The notes: a model not told the origin generated them from the letters alone. 43,152 bases of DNA from Myxococcales bacterium (GCA_021807105.1 JAKAPL010000028.1:1-43152), one strand, 5' to 3'; shown: positions 26,347-34,471, numbered from the stretch's first letter. Translations and numbers: made by a program.

Positions 26347-27939
26347 GTGCTGGCGGGGTTAGGCCCCCCGCGCTACACCAGTGGCCGCGTGAACACCCTC
26401 GCCAGCATTCGTGCGCGACTCGCCGCCGAGCGCGGAACGCTGGTGCGCGACGCGGCCTTCCCGGTCGCCCTCTGCTCGCCGAGCGGCTACCGCGTCGCGA
26501 TGTCCTCGCTCGGCTTCCAGACGATCTACCGCGAGATTCACGCCCACCCCGGCTTCTCCGCGGACCGCGCCTTCCTCCCCGACTCGCCGGCCGACCTCGG
26601 CTCCACGAGGAGGCCCCTCGTCACCTATGAGCACCGGCGCCCCGTGTCCGAGTACCCCCTCGTCGCCTTCTCGATCGCGTACGAGCTGGAGCTGCCCGGC
26701 GTCCTCTCGGTCCTTTCCCTCTCCGGCCTGCCGCTCCTTGCCTCCGAGCGCTCCTCTCACCATCCCCTCGTCGTCGCAGGTGGACCGCTCACGTTCAGCA
26801 ATCCTCTCCCGCTCGCGCCGTTCTGCGACATCCTCGTGCTCGGCGAGGCCGAGGAGACGATCCACGTCCTCCTAGACCTCGCCGCTTGCCTTCCCAAGGA
26901 TGAATTGCTCGACCGGCTCTCCAGGCTGGCCGGCTTCTTCGTCCCGTCCCGTGGCGGCGAACCGGGGGCCGTCGCCCGCGCTCCCGAGGGCCGCCTCCCC
27001 GCCTACTCGCAGATCGTCACCGCGGACACCGAGCTGTCCGAGATGTTCCTCGTCGAGCCCGAACGGGGTTGCTCGCGCGGCTGCGGCTACTGCGTGATGC
27101 GCCGGACGACCAACGGGGGCATGCGCTCGCTCCCGGCGGGTCGCGTCCTCTCGCTCGTGCCCCCAGACGCATCCCGGGTCGGCCTCGTCGGGGCCGCTGT
27201 GACCGATGCTCCCTGCCTGCCTGACCTCCTCCGCGCGCTGGTCGCCGCCGGGAAGGAGGTCGGCGTCTCCTCCCTGCGCGCGGACCAGCTCGACGCCGAG
27301 ATCGTGGGGTTGCTCACCCGTGGGGGCGCGCGCTCGCTCACCACAGCGGCTGACGGGGCCTCCGAGCGACTGCGCCGCGCCCTCGATCGCAAGACGAGCG
27401 AGGCGGATCTGCTCCGCGCCGCGAAGCTCGCCCGTGAGGCGGGCCTATCGCACGTGAAGTTCTACTTGATGGCCGGCGTCCCCGGCGAGACGGACGCGGA
27501 TCTCGATGAGTTCTGCGGTCTCGGCCGGGAGATCTCGAAGGTCATCCCCCTCGTCGTTGCCGTCTCCCCGTTCGTGGCCAAGCGCAATACCCCCATGGAC
27601 GGTGCCCCGTTCGAGCCGATCCCCAGCTTGCGCGAGAAGATCGGCAGGCTCGCCACGGGATTGCGCGGCCGCGCCGAGATCCGGGCCGCCTCGGCGCGCT
27701 GGGCATGGATCGAGTACCTGCTCGCCCAGTGCGGCCCCGAGGCGGGGTTCGCCGCCCTGTCCGCGTGGCGAGAGGGAGGGAGCTTCTCGGCGTGGAAACG
27801 GGCGGTTGCACGTCATGGACTGACCCCGCACGAGGCAAAGAGGGTTCCGGACGGCCGACTTCGCCCTCCCGCCCTCGCCCGCTGGCCCTCCGTGGGTGCC
27901 AAGCTCTCCCCCGTGACGCCGCGCGGCGGAGCGTGCTAG
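26347..27939 (+). CDS. B12-binding/radical SAM protein of unknown substrate
   Basis: The ~530-residue protein has an N-terminal cobalamin-binding-like region (MSSLGFQTIYREIHAHPGF, with PLVAFSIAYELE and VVAGGPLTFSNP). A radical SAM core follows, with the 4Fe-4S motif CSRGCGYC (about residues 242-249), then GVSSLRADQLD and FYLMAGVPGETDADLDEF. It is the family of large radical SAM proteins related to TIGR03960 members, whose reactions are mostly unknown. Both GTG 26347 and GTG 26389 could start it; the second gives an N-terminus more like relatives. The stop codon TAG is the first part of repeat R2 copy 2. No operon partner is evident. Confidence 0.82.
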   Translation: MLAGLGPPRYTSGRVNTLASIRARLAAERGTLVRDAAFPVALCSPSGYRVAMSSLGFQTIYREIHAHPGFSADRAFLPDSPADLGSTRRPLVTYEHRRPVSEYPLVAFSIAYELELPGVLSVLSLSGLPLLASERSSHHPLVVAGGPLTFSNPLPLAPFCDILVLGEAEETIHVLLDLAACLPKDELLDRLSRLAGFFVPSRGGEPGAVARAPEGRLPAYSQIVTADTELSEMFLVEPERGCSRGCGYCVMRRTTNGGMRSLPAGRVLSLVPPDASRVGLVGAAVTDAPCLPDLLRALVAAGKEVGVSSLRADQLDAEIVGLLTRGGARSLTTAADGASERLRRALDRKTSEADLLRAAKLAREAGLSHVKFYLMAGVPGETDADLDEFCGLGREISKVIPLVVAVSPFVAKRNTPMDGAPFEPIPSLREKIGRLATGLRGRAEIRAASARWAWIEYLLAQCGPEAGFAALSAWREGGSFSAWKRAVARHGLTPHEAKRVPDGRLRPPALARWPSVGAKLSPVTPRGGAC

Positions 27940-28124
27940 GAGGCTAGCGTGAAATGGCTGCCCACCGCGAGAGCCGAACCCTTCGCTGCGACGGGCGACC
28001 TCGTCGCTTCGCTGCAAAACGTACTGCAAAGAGTACGTTTGACGCGGTTCACGCCTCGGGCGCCCGTCTCGCCTTGGGTCTCGGTTTTCTCGCGACGGCA
28101 CCCATTTGACATTAGCCTCCTACT
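27936..28124 (+). repeat. R2 element, copy 2 (abuts the radical SAM stop codon)
   Basis: This ~189 bp element begins CTAGGAGGCT, in which TAG (27937-27939) is the stop codon of the radical SAM gene, and ends with the inverted version AGCCTCCTACTAG. AGGAGG (27938-27943), ten bases, then ATGGCTGCC (27954) repeats the module of copies 1 and 3. The inverted end shows AGGAGG-N10-ATGGGTGCC on the minus strand. The plus-strand ATG opens a 51-codon frame (27954-28109) whose start (MAAxxES) and LRCDGRPR match the frame in copy 1. An inner TACTGCAAAGAGTA dyad near 28020-28035 is absent from copy 1. Confidence 0.75.
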
Positions 28125-28142
28125 AGCCTCTCGCTCCCTCCG

Positions 28143-28874
28143 ATGACTCCCGGCTACGTCGATCTCCACCTCCACCTCCTCCCCGGCGTCGATGACGGGG
28201 CGAAGGACATGGAGGAGTCGGTCGCGATGGCCCGCGCGCTGGTGGCGGCGGGTTATTCCGACGCGGCGCCGAGCCCGCACGCCTGGCCGGAGTTCGCCTC
28301 CGCGCAGGAGGCGGCCGACAAGCGGGCGGCCTTGCAGGAGCGGCTGAGCTCGGAGGGCATCGCGCTCCGCCTGCACGCGGGCGCCGAGAATCGGCTCGAC
28401 CCGGATCTCTTCGCCCGCATCGACAAAGGCGACGCGCGGCCGATTGCCGGCGGCCGGTTTCTGCTCGTCGAGCTTCCGTTCCAGGCGCCGGTGCCCCGCC
28501 TGCCGGACCTCCTCTTCCGATTACAGACCAAGGGGGCGACGCCGCTCATAGCCCACCCCGAGCGCTGCCTCGAGTTCGTCGGGAACCGTGCCCGCGCGAA
28601 GGCGGCTCACGACGCCGGCGCGCTCTTCCAGATCGAGCTCGCGTCGCTGCTCGGCGGCTACGGCTCGGCGGCGGAGCTCATGGCGGCGCGGCTGCTCGAC
28701 GATGATCTCGTTTACGTCGCGGCCACGGACCTGCACCACGCCGAGGGGGCCCTGGATTGGATCCCCGAGGCAATCCAGACTCTCGAGCGGCGGGTGGGCG
28801 CGCCGCGCGTGCGGGAGCTGCTCGCCGACCACCCGCGGCGGATCATCGAGGGTACGGCAGGGGAGGTCACGTGA
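28143..28874 (+). CDS. CpsB/YwqE-type PHP-domain tyrosine phosphatase
   Basis: The 243-residue protein is a PHP-fold metal-dependent phosphoesterase of the CpsB/CapC family: YVDLHLHLLPGVDDGAKDMEESVAMA (metal ligands at the start), PSPHAW, LLVELPFQ, LIAHPERCLEF and VAATDLHH near the end. These enzymes dephosphorylate BY-kinases that control capsule or exopolysaccharide synthesis. It is 3 kb downstream of the polysaccharide operon and may act on that system, although the operon's own kinase homologue lacks a Tyr tail. The ATG lies 18 bp after repeat R2 copy 2, and I see no clear ribosome-binding site. Confidence 0.87.
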   Translation: MTPGYVDLHLHLLPGVDDGAKDMEESVAMARALVAAGYSDAAPSPHAWPEFASAQEAADKRAALQERLSSEGIALRLHAGAENRLDPDLFARIDKGDARPIAGGRFLLVELPFQAPVPRLPDLLFRLQTKGATPLIAHPERCLEFVGNRARAKAAHDAGALFQIELASLLGGYGSAAELMAARLLDDDLVYVAATDLHHAEGALDWIPEAIQTLERRVGAPRVRELLADHPRRIIEGTAGEVT

Positions 28875-28932
28875 GGAGCTCTCGTGGGGCGCCTTCCTGT
28901 TCCCCTGCTTTCCCCAGCCCACCTGATTCACC

Positions 28933-30003
28933 ATGAAGCGCAAGCTCCAGCTTGGCGCCGGGCTCCTCGTCTCGCTCCTCTTCGTCGCGCTCTCCTTGCG
29001 CGGCCGGGATCTTCCGGCGATCGCCCGCGCGCTCTCCGCCGCGAATTACGCCTACCTCGTCCCCTACTTCGCGATCCTCCTCGCCATCCACGTCGTCCGG
29101 ACCGTCCGCTGGGGGATGCTCATTGCCCCGCTGCGCAAGATTCCCTTCCGGCGGCTCAACGCCGTCTGCGCGGTGGGTTTCATGGCCCTCGTGGTGCTGC
29201 CCTTTCGCATCGGCGAGCTGGGGCGGCCCTACCTCGTGCGCGAGAAAGGCGGACTCTCGGGGACCGCCGCCCTCGCGTCGGTCGTCGTCGAGCGCGTGCT
29301 CGACGGGATCGTCGTCGCGCTCATGCTCGTCCTCTTGCTGCTGCGGGTCTCCGGCAGTGGGCGCGAGATCGCCTGGGTGCGGGCGGGCGGCTGGGCCATG
29401 TTCGGCTTCTTCGCCGGCCTGCTGGCCTTCCTCCTGCTCGCGTGGTGGCAGCAGGACCTCGCGCTGCGGCTCACCCGGGCGACGTTCGGCCGCCTCTCCA
29501 CGAAGCTCGGGGAGAAGCTCGCCTCGACCCTGGAGACGTTCCTGTCGGGGCTGCGGGCGCTCCCCTCCTGGAAGAGTCTCGCCGGGATCGTCGCCTGGAC
29601 GGCCGTCTACTGGGGCATCAACGGCTGGGGCATGCAGATCCTGGCCCGGGGTTTCGGCATCCACCTCTCCCTGGTGCAGGCCTACACCGTGCTCGGGGTG
29701 CTCGTGATCGGCGTGATGATTCCCGCGGGACCCGGGATGGCGGGCACCTTCCAGTACTTCACGCAGCTCGGGTTGGCGCTCTTCCTCGCGGGTGGACTGA
29801 CCTCCGCGCGCGCCGCCGCCTACGCGAACGTCCTTTGGGCCGCGCAGTTCGTCCAGCAGGTGGGGCTCGGGCTCGTCTTCCTCTTCTCGCGCGACCTCGC
29901 CCGCGGAAGACACGTCACCCTCGGCGAGCTGATGCATGCCGAGGAGGCGATGGGCGAGGGCGGCGCGGCGTCCTCGCGCGAAGGAACGGTTGGAGGTTTC
30001 TGA
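28933..30003 (+). CDS. Flippase-like integral membrane protein (LPG synthase TM-region family, UPF0104)
   Basis: The 356-residue protein has about seven or eight membrane segments: LLVSLLFVALSL near the start, VPYFAILLAIHVV, FMALVVLPFRIGELGRPYLVREK (the family signature loop), VALMLVLLLL, FGFFAGLLAFLLLA, and later LVIGVMIPAGPGMAGTFQYF. It belongs to the YbhN/AglD2-type family (COG0392), predicted lipid or lipid-linked glycan transporters. It follows the CpsB-type gene by 58 bp, so the two may be co-transcribed and serve polysaccharide export. The C-terminal 40 residues are polar. The exact substrate is unknown. Confidence 0.85.
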   Translation: MKRKLQLGAGLLVSLLFVALSLRGRDLPAIARALSAANYAYLVPYFAILLAIHVVRTVRWGMLIAPLRKIPFRRLNAVCAVGFMALVVLPFRIGELGRPYLVREKGGLSGTAALASVVVERVLDGIVVALMLVLLLLRVSGSGREIAWVRAGGWAMFGFFAGLLAFLLLAWWQQDLALRLTRATFGRLSTKLGEKLASTLETFLSGLRALPSWKSLAGIVAWTAVYWGINGWGMQILARGFGIHLSLVQAYTVLGVLVIGVMIPAGPGMAGTFQYFTQLGLALFLAGGLTSARAAAYANVLWAAQFVQQVGLGLVFLFSRDLARGRHVTLGELMHAEEAMGEGGAASSREGTVGGF

Positions 30004-30095
30004 TCGCGTCTTCCGCGTGGTGGCTCTCGAACAGAGCCGAGCTGTCTTCTTGACGCCCGGCCGGACGGCCGTCTAGGTTCGCGGCGCTCATCGAA

Positions 30096-30168
30096 GGCGG
30101 TGTAGCTCAGGTGGTAGAGCAAGGGTCTCATAATCCCTGCGTCGGCGGTTCGAGTCCGCCCACCGCCA
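30096..30168 (+). tRNA. tRNA-Met (CAU)
   Basis: The 73 nt cloverleaf is clear. Acceptor stem GGCGGTG pairs with CACCGCC, the D stem is GCTC/GAGC, the anticodon loop CTCATAA carries CAT, and the T stem GGCGG/CCGCC holds TTCGAGT. A T-T mismatch closes the anticodon stem. CCA is not fully encoded. Elongator tRNA-Met is most likely; a TilS-modified tRNA-Ile with the same anticodon is the alternative. Confidence 0.92.
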
Positions 30169-30229
30169 CCGGCTGAACCTCGCGGGTCGGAGGAATGCGG
30201 GCGGGCGTCCGGATGGTTAGAGGAAGTCG

Positions 30230-31660
30230 GTGGAGACCCGACGCCCGCTGAGCCTTCGCGCGATGCTGTTGATCCTCGTGGCTGTCCTCGGGATCATCGC
30301 CGCCGCCGCGGCGGTGGCGCTCGTCCTCGTGACCGCCGCCCTCCACGGGGCGGCGGATCGGATGGGGGCCGAGATCGAGAAGGTCCGGCTCTCCGAGGAG
30401 TTGGAGATCGCGCTCCTGACGCGCACCCCGCCGCTCGCCGGCGTCCGACCGAAGGAAAGCCTGCACCATCGGATCGACCAGCTTCGCCCCTACCTCCTCA
30501 CGGCGCCGGAGGGCAAGAGAGCGCTCGAGGACGCGGAGCGCGCGATCGGCCGCGATCTCGCCGCATCCGCCCCGGCGGCCGCCGGCGGGGCTGCTCCCTC
30601 GCCTGCCCTCATGGCCGCGGTGGCGGCGGTCGATCGGATCAGCAAGCTCGGCGTCGCGCAGTCGCACGCTTCGCTCGCCCGGGTCAAGGGGTGGAGCCGA
30701 ATCGCCGACGCGATTGCCTGGATCCTCGGGACGGTGCTCATCGCCGCCGTCGCGGTCTCCCTCGCCTGGGTCCTCGCCGTCGCCTTCGCGCCGGCCCAGC
30801 AGATCGAGGGCGCGATGCGCCGCTTCGCCGCCGGCGAGTCCTCGTCGCGGGCGGCGGAGCGCGGGTCCGCCGAGCTCCGGTCCGTCGCCCGCGAGTTCAA
30901 CGACATGGCCGGGGAGCTCGTCCGCCGCCGTAGCGACGAGATGGCGGTCCTCGGGGCGATCGCCCACGACATGCGCAACCCGCTCGCCGCGATGAAGGCC
31001 GCGCTCGCCGCCGTCGCGCCCGAGCGGGCGCTGCCCGAGGAGCCGCGGCTGCGCCACCTGCTCGAGCTCGTGCGCCGCCAGATGGACCGGCTCATCCGGA
31101 TGACCGACGACCTCGTCGACGGGTCGCGGCTCGCGGCCGGGACCCTGGAGATGAAGCTCGCGCGCGAGGACCTCGGCGTGATCGCCGGCGAGGTCCTCGA
31201 TCTCTATCGGGCGGCGGCGCCGGGCCGCGAGCTGAGGCTCTCCCTGCCCGCCGGTCCGGTCGTCGTCCGCTGCGACGGGACGCGCATCGGGCAGCTCCTC
31301 GGCAACCTCGTGAGCAACGCGATCAAGTACTCTCCGCCGGAGACGCCGGTCCGGGTGGAGGTCCTTCGCGAGGGAGACGGCGCCGCGGTGCGGGTCTCCG
31401 ACGTGGGTCCGGGGATCCCGCCCGAAGAGCGATCGCGCGTCTTCGAGCCGTTCCGGCGTGGTCGCTCGGCCGATCGAATCCCCGGCGCGGGGCTCGGCCT
31501 CTTCATCGCGCAGAGGATCGCCGCCGCCCACGGCGGGTCCCTGGAGATCGCGAGCGACGCTGGAGCGGGGGCGAGGTTCGTCCTCCGGCTGCCGGTAGGC
31601 GCGGGCGCGCCACGACCGCAGGAAGGCCCCGTCGGCGGCCCGGCCGAGACACCCGCGTAG
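30230..31660 (+). CDS. HAMP-domain sensor histidine kinase
   Basis: The 476-residue protein has a first membrane helix (about 11-37), an Ala-rich periplasmic domain (about 38-157), a second helix (about 160-187) and a HAMP linker. The HisKA domain has the phospho-acceptor in AIAHDMRNPLAAMKA (His246). The ATPase domain shows the N box (LLGNLVSNAIKYSP), G1 (VSDVGPGIPPEE), F box (FEPFRRG) and G2 (GAGLGLFIA). No response regulator is adjacent, so it is an orphan kinase, as is common in Myxococcota. The GTG start follows AGAGGAAGTCG and lies 61 bp after tRNA-Met. The signal sensed is unknown. Confidence 0.92.
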   Translation: METRRPLSLRAMLLILVAVLGIIAAAAAVALVLVTAALHGAADRMGAEIEKVRLSEELEIALLTRTPPLAGVRPKESLHHRIDQLRPYLLTAPEGKRALEDAERAIGRDLAASAPAAAGGAAPSPALMAAVAAVDRISKLGVAQSHASLARVKGWSRIADAIAWILGTVLIAAVAVSLAWVLAVAFAPAQQIEGAMRRFAAGESSSRAAERGSAELRSVAREFNDMAGELVRRRSDEMAVLGAIAHDMRNPLAAMKAALAAVAPERALPEEPRLRHLLELVRRQMDRLIRMTDDLVDGSRLAAGTLEMKLAREDLGVIAGEVLDLYRAAAPGRELRLSLPAGPVVVRCDGTRIGQLLGNLVSNAIKYSPPETPVRVEVLREGDGAAVRVSDVGPGIPPEERSRVFEPFRRGRSADRIPGAGLGLFIAQRIAAAHGGSLEIASDAGAGARFVLRLPVGAGAPRPQEGPVGGPAETPA

Positions 31661-31717
31661 GGGCGTCGCCCCCATCGCTGTACGGGTCCCTCCGCCGGGT
31701 GTTAGAGTGCGGCGCCG

Positions 31718-31945
31718 ATGGGAGCGGTCGTGCTCGCGGGGGCCCTGCTCGTCTCGGCTCGCGGGGCTGCGGGGGGCGCCCCGCCGGAGGTGGCTCTCTC
31801 CCGCGCGGTCCGGCTCTACGGCGATCTCCAGGGAGAGGAGGCCGCGGCGCTCCTGCGGCGTCTGTTGCGGCGGCAGGCGCCGCCGGGGGTCTGTGCCCGG
31901 GCTCATCTGTACCTCGGCCTGATCGCCCTCAACTTCGGCGGGCGG
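31718..31945 (+). pseudogene. 5' fragment of a secreted TPR-like protein
   Basis: The frame begins with a signal peptide (about 1-24) and then a TPR-like helix pair, LYGDLQGEEAAALLRRLLRR and ARAHLYLGLIALNFG. After LNFG the expected next helix is lost: the same frame becomes Gly/Ser-rich, while another frame shows GYRAALRD, as if one frameshift had occurred and decay continued. The open frame formally continues to 32275 but would then overlap the convergent lipoprotein gene by 200 bp. It looks like a truncated relative of the small secreted TPR proteins common in Myxococcota. Confidence 0.45.
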
Positions 31946-31973
31946 GTTACCGGGCTGCCCTGCGTGACATCAC

Positions 31974-31994
31974 GGGCGCCCGTGGTGGGCGCCC
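31974..31994. terminator. GC-rich hairpin between converging genes (possible terminator)
   Basis: GGGCGCCC occurs twice with a GTGGT loop between, giving a perfect 8 bp stem. There is no T tract, so it is at best a weak or Rho-assisted stop for the genes converging from both sides. Confidence 0.25.
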
Positions 31995-32070
31995 CCGCGT
32001 CCGCCGGCTCGGGCTCGGGAAGCGGCGACACTGGATTTGCCACCTCCGCACCTATACGCAGACGGGACCC

Positions 32071-32886
32071 TCAATCGCCGCCATCCAGGACCTGCGCCAG
32101 GAGATCGTCCACGGCTTTCATGCAAGGCGCCGTGAGGGCGAGAGCTTCGCCGCCGTCGCGGAGGCACTTGAAGGACTCCGGGGTGCACGGGTCAAACGGG
32201 CATGAGTTGTACGCGCCCAGGAGTGCGGCCATGTCGGACCCGGAGCAAGCCCAGCAGAGAGCAGTCCCGCTGTAGGGCCAGCGGTCGAGATCGGCGAGGC
32301 AGAAGTAGATGCCTAGGGTCAAGACCCGCCCCGCGCTCGCGGGCTGACCAGGCGGATCGCCCCACGGCGCACAGCTTCCGGCGTCAAGGACCGTTTCACA
32401 AATCGAGACGATCGCGGCGGCGCAGTTCTTTGAGAGCAAGGCAGGCCCTGCGTCGAGGTAACACTCGAAAACTAACGCTGAGCATTCTGGTTCCCTTTCC
32501 GCGCCGCATCGGCCACTGATGGTGTCCAGCGCCCTGGAGTCGGCATCGCTGCAAGCCGGGCAGATGAGCGCTTCGGTGCCTCCGTCGAAAGTAAGGATTC
32601 GTTCGAGAGCATCCGGAGAGGAGCACATGTCGAGGTCACGGTACGCGTTGACCCCACCTGGAGTAACCGCTTCGCCGGTCGGGTAGGTGCATGCCGACCC
32701 GCCGTCGTCCGGTCCGGCGGGCAGCCCGGAGTCGACTCCGATTCCAGCATCAGAGGGTGCGCCGGAATCGATCGTGGCTTCGGCGTTCCCGGAATCCCTT
32801 CCCGAAGCGCTGGCGGGGTCCAGGCAGCAGGACGAGAGCAGCGTCGCCGCCCAGATCAAGGGAAGGATGACCCGCAGCCTCGCCAT
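32071..32886 (-). CDS. Cysteine-rich lipoprotein, unknown function
   Basis: The 271-residue protein begins with a lipoprotein signal ending LLSSC (Cys19 or Cys20), followed by an Asp/Ser/Gly-rich linker typical of Myxococcota surface lipoproteins. The body contains many cysteines, several in evenly spaced pairs (ICPACSDAD, GRCGAEREPECSALVFECY, CWACSGSDM, CPFDPCTPESFKC), so it is probably disulphide-bonded outside the cytoplasm. Two similar halves, each with a C..C..C pattern around CS and FxC, suggest an internal duplication. I do not recognise a domain. ATG 32886 is chosen because the signal peptide starts there. Divergent from the next two genes. Confidence 0.7.
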   Translation of the reverse strand: MARLRVILPLIWAATLLSSCCLDPASASGRDSGNAEATIDSGAPSDAGIGVDSGLPAGPDDGGSACTYPTGEAVTPGGVNAYRDLDMCSSPDALERILTFDGGTEALICPACSDADSRALDTISGRCGAEREPECSALVFECYLDAGPALLSKNCAAAIVSICETVLDAGSCAPWGDPPGQPASAGRVLTLGIYFCLADLDRWPYSGTALCWACSGSDMAALLGAYNSCPFDPCTPESFKCLRDGGEALALTAPCMKAVDDLLAQVLDGGD

Positions 32887-33012
32887 ACCTGCAGCCTCCG
32901 AGAATCTGCCGTACACCAAGTCGGGATTTCTTGTAAGCGGATTCTGGGCTCCTGAGATTCGGAGTAGGTCGGGGGTTGCCGGGGAGGGTACGCGGGCCGC
33001 GGTCTCGAACCC

Positions 33013-33132
33013 ATGAAGTACGGGGCGATCCAGGCAAGCAACACCGAGGCCGTGCTGGGGGACGTGCTCGTTCCGGTCGGGGCCGTCCTGCTCGGCGTCG
33101 CGCTGGTGCTGGCGCTCGGAGGGGGCAGGTGA
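33013..33132 (+). CDS. 39-residue predicted membrane peptide
   Basis: A short frame starts at ATG 33013 and encodes a polar N-terminus (MKYGAIQASNTEAV) followed by one hydrophobic helix (about 18-35, VLVPVGAVLLGVALVLAL). Its stop overlaps the GTG start of the next gene (GTGA), the usual sign of translational coupling, which supports it being real. There is no clear ribosome-binding site and I know no relatives. It may help localise the lipoprotein encoded next, or simply couple its translation. Confidence 0.4.
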   Translation: MKYGAIQASNTEAVLGDVLVPVGAVLLGVALVLALGGGR

Positions 33133-33635
33133 GGGCGTCGCGCCTCTTCGCCGCCGCGCTCGCGCTCTCGGGCTGCGGTGTCGTCGGGATCGTGAACCCC
33201 GGCGCGGACGATCACTTCGCCTGCTCCGGGGACGGCGACTGCCCCTCGGGGCAACACTGCCTCTCGAATCACTGCTATGTCCCAGGGACGGGGCCAAGCG
33301 GAGGGAGCAGCGGCGCGGCCGGCTCGACCGGGGGCGCGACCTCCGGAGGCTCCTCCGCGCCCGCGAGCTCATCCACCGGGGGAGGGGCGGCCGCCTCGAC
33401 GTCGGGGTCCAGCTCGTCGGGCTCGCTCTGCCCTCCGGGCGACGACATCGCTTGCGAGACGGCCTGCCCGGACTGGTGCGTCGAGCCGTCGCCCCCCATG
33501 ACCTGCGGCGCTCCGGGCGAAATCTGTTGCTGCCCGGCCGTCTTCGACGGCGGAACGGCCGGCGGCTCGTCCAGCTCCGGCTCGACGACGGGGAGCACGG
33601 GCGGGATCTCCTCGAGTGGCTCGACCTCCGGGTAG
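33129..33635 (+). CDS. Ser/Gly-rich lipoprotein with Cys-rich modules
   Basis: The 168-residue protein starts with GTG and a lipoprotein signal with lipobox LSGC (Cys16). A short Cys module follows (FACSGDGDCPSGQHCLSNHCY, about 36-56), resembling the 'CxxDxDCPxGxxC' repeats of Myxococcota surface proteins. A Ser/Gly linker, a second Cys-rich stretch (CETACPDWC, GEICCCP) and another Ser/Gly tail complete it. It is probably anchored at the cell surface; the function is unknown. The gene overlaps the 39-residue membrane peptide gene. R1 copy B begins 117 bp downstream. Confidence 0.65.
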   Translation: MRASRLFAAALALSGCGVVGIVNPGADDHFACSGDGDCPSGQHCLSNHCYVPGTGPSGGSSGAAGSTGGATSGGSSAPASSSTGGGAAASTSGSSSSGSLCPPGDDIACETACPDWCVEPSPPMTCGAPGEICCCPAVFDGGTAGGSSSSGSTTGSTGGISSSGSTSG

Positions 33636-33752
33636 GGTTGCGCCATCTTCGCCGATGAGGGTGCGCCGCGGCGCACCCCGTCTGGTTTCCCTCATGGGTA
33701 GTGCCTTCCCGCGCGGTGAACGGCTGCGTGCCGCGTTTCATGCAAGCCCTTG

Positions 33753-34002
33753 AACCCGTCTTATTCACGGTCCGGCTGCTGCGGCGCCCGATCCCGCGCC
33801 TCCCGAAGGGGGGGCTTGCCACCCCTACAACGACATGGGGGGGTGTGCTCGCTCCGTACCTCCTCGCGGGGGGCTTGCCACCCTCCAAACGACTTCGGGG
33901 GGATGTGCTTTACGCGACGCCTCGTCGGTCGTCGCTCTCGCTTGCCCTTCTCGGCTGCGGTCTCGAACGCCTCGCTACGCCGTACCGTGAATAAGACGGG
34001 TT
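33753..34002 (+). mobile_element. R1 element, copy B (left flank of the cas operon)
   Basis: The ends AACCCGTCTTATTCACGGT (33753-33771) and its exact inverse (33984-34002) define a 250 bp element matching copy A internally. Two G-rich direct units (about 33808-33867 and 33868-33919), each with GGGGGGCTTGCCACCC and a following CGAC, lie in the middle. The terminal repeats differ from copy A by two bases (AACCC for AGCCC, and TTATT for TGATT), each changed the same way at both ends. This suggests exchange or selection keeping the ends matched. No coding capacity for a transposase. Confidence 0.75.
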
Positions 34003-34114
34003 TAACCCTAGACCCCGTTCCCGTACCTCGAGGTTAACCCGCGATGAACGAGCGAGCCGGTCGTTCCATACTGTCGATCCCGCGGCCGATCGACGGAGGC
34101 TCTCCTGGGAGCGC

Positions 34115-34364
34115 CGGCGTCCCGCCGGCCTCCGCCCGCGATGAGGTCGATCGGATCGACCATCGAAGGCGATCGGAGGAAAGTCCTCCGCTTCGGCTCT
34201 CTCGAACGCGCGAGGTGGACCAAAGTGACCGTGGGGTCCTCCTCCCCGTCCGGGTGCTCCGGGATCTTGGCCTGTTTCACCCCCATGAAGTCGGCGAGAG
34301 CTTCTCGATCGGCGAGGGCCCACGCTTCGATCTCCCTCACCGCGAGGCTGAAGGAGCCGGACAT
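34115..34364 (-). pseudogene. DUF4276-like gene remnant next to R1 copy B
   Basis: Translation of the minus strand from 34364 gives FSLAVREIEAWALADREALADFMGV, then KIPEHPDGEEDP and LVHLARSREPKRR, which resembles the middle of DUF4276 proteins (E-x-EAWLLAD, then a DP...L..LAR stretch). These are often linked to ATPases in defence-type operons. The expected N-terminal part is absent in this frame. A different frame just upstream (to about 34458) has coding-like composition, indicating a frameshift. The 3' side decays toward the R1 element at 34002. Most likely a broken former neighbour of the cas genes. Confidence 0.4.
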
Positions 34365-34471
34365 CGAACCACAGAGGCGAGGGCTTCGGGGCGGCCGCGA
34401 GCGCGGGCTGCTTGGAGGGGAACGGCGGGGGGTTCCGGCGGCTGTGTCAGACCCTTGAGGTAAAGTCCCTT

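Noticed and set aside
30096-30168. tRNA-Met as the attachment site of an integrated island running to the cas operon
   Set aside because: No second copy of the tRNA 3' end and no integrase are visible in the window, and an ordinary histidine kinase gene follows directly.
31718-32275. A full-length 185-residue secreted protein
   Set aside because: The TPR-like pattern stops near 31940, and the rest is antisense to the Cys-rich lipoprotein gene; treated as a broken gene instead.
33750-34037. Plus-strand frames through R1 copies B and C as a small protein family
   Set aside because: Similar peptides arise because the DNA is repeated. The frames lack ribosome-binding sites and shift relative to one another after the G-rich units.
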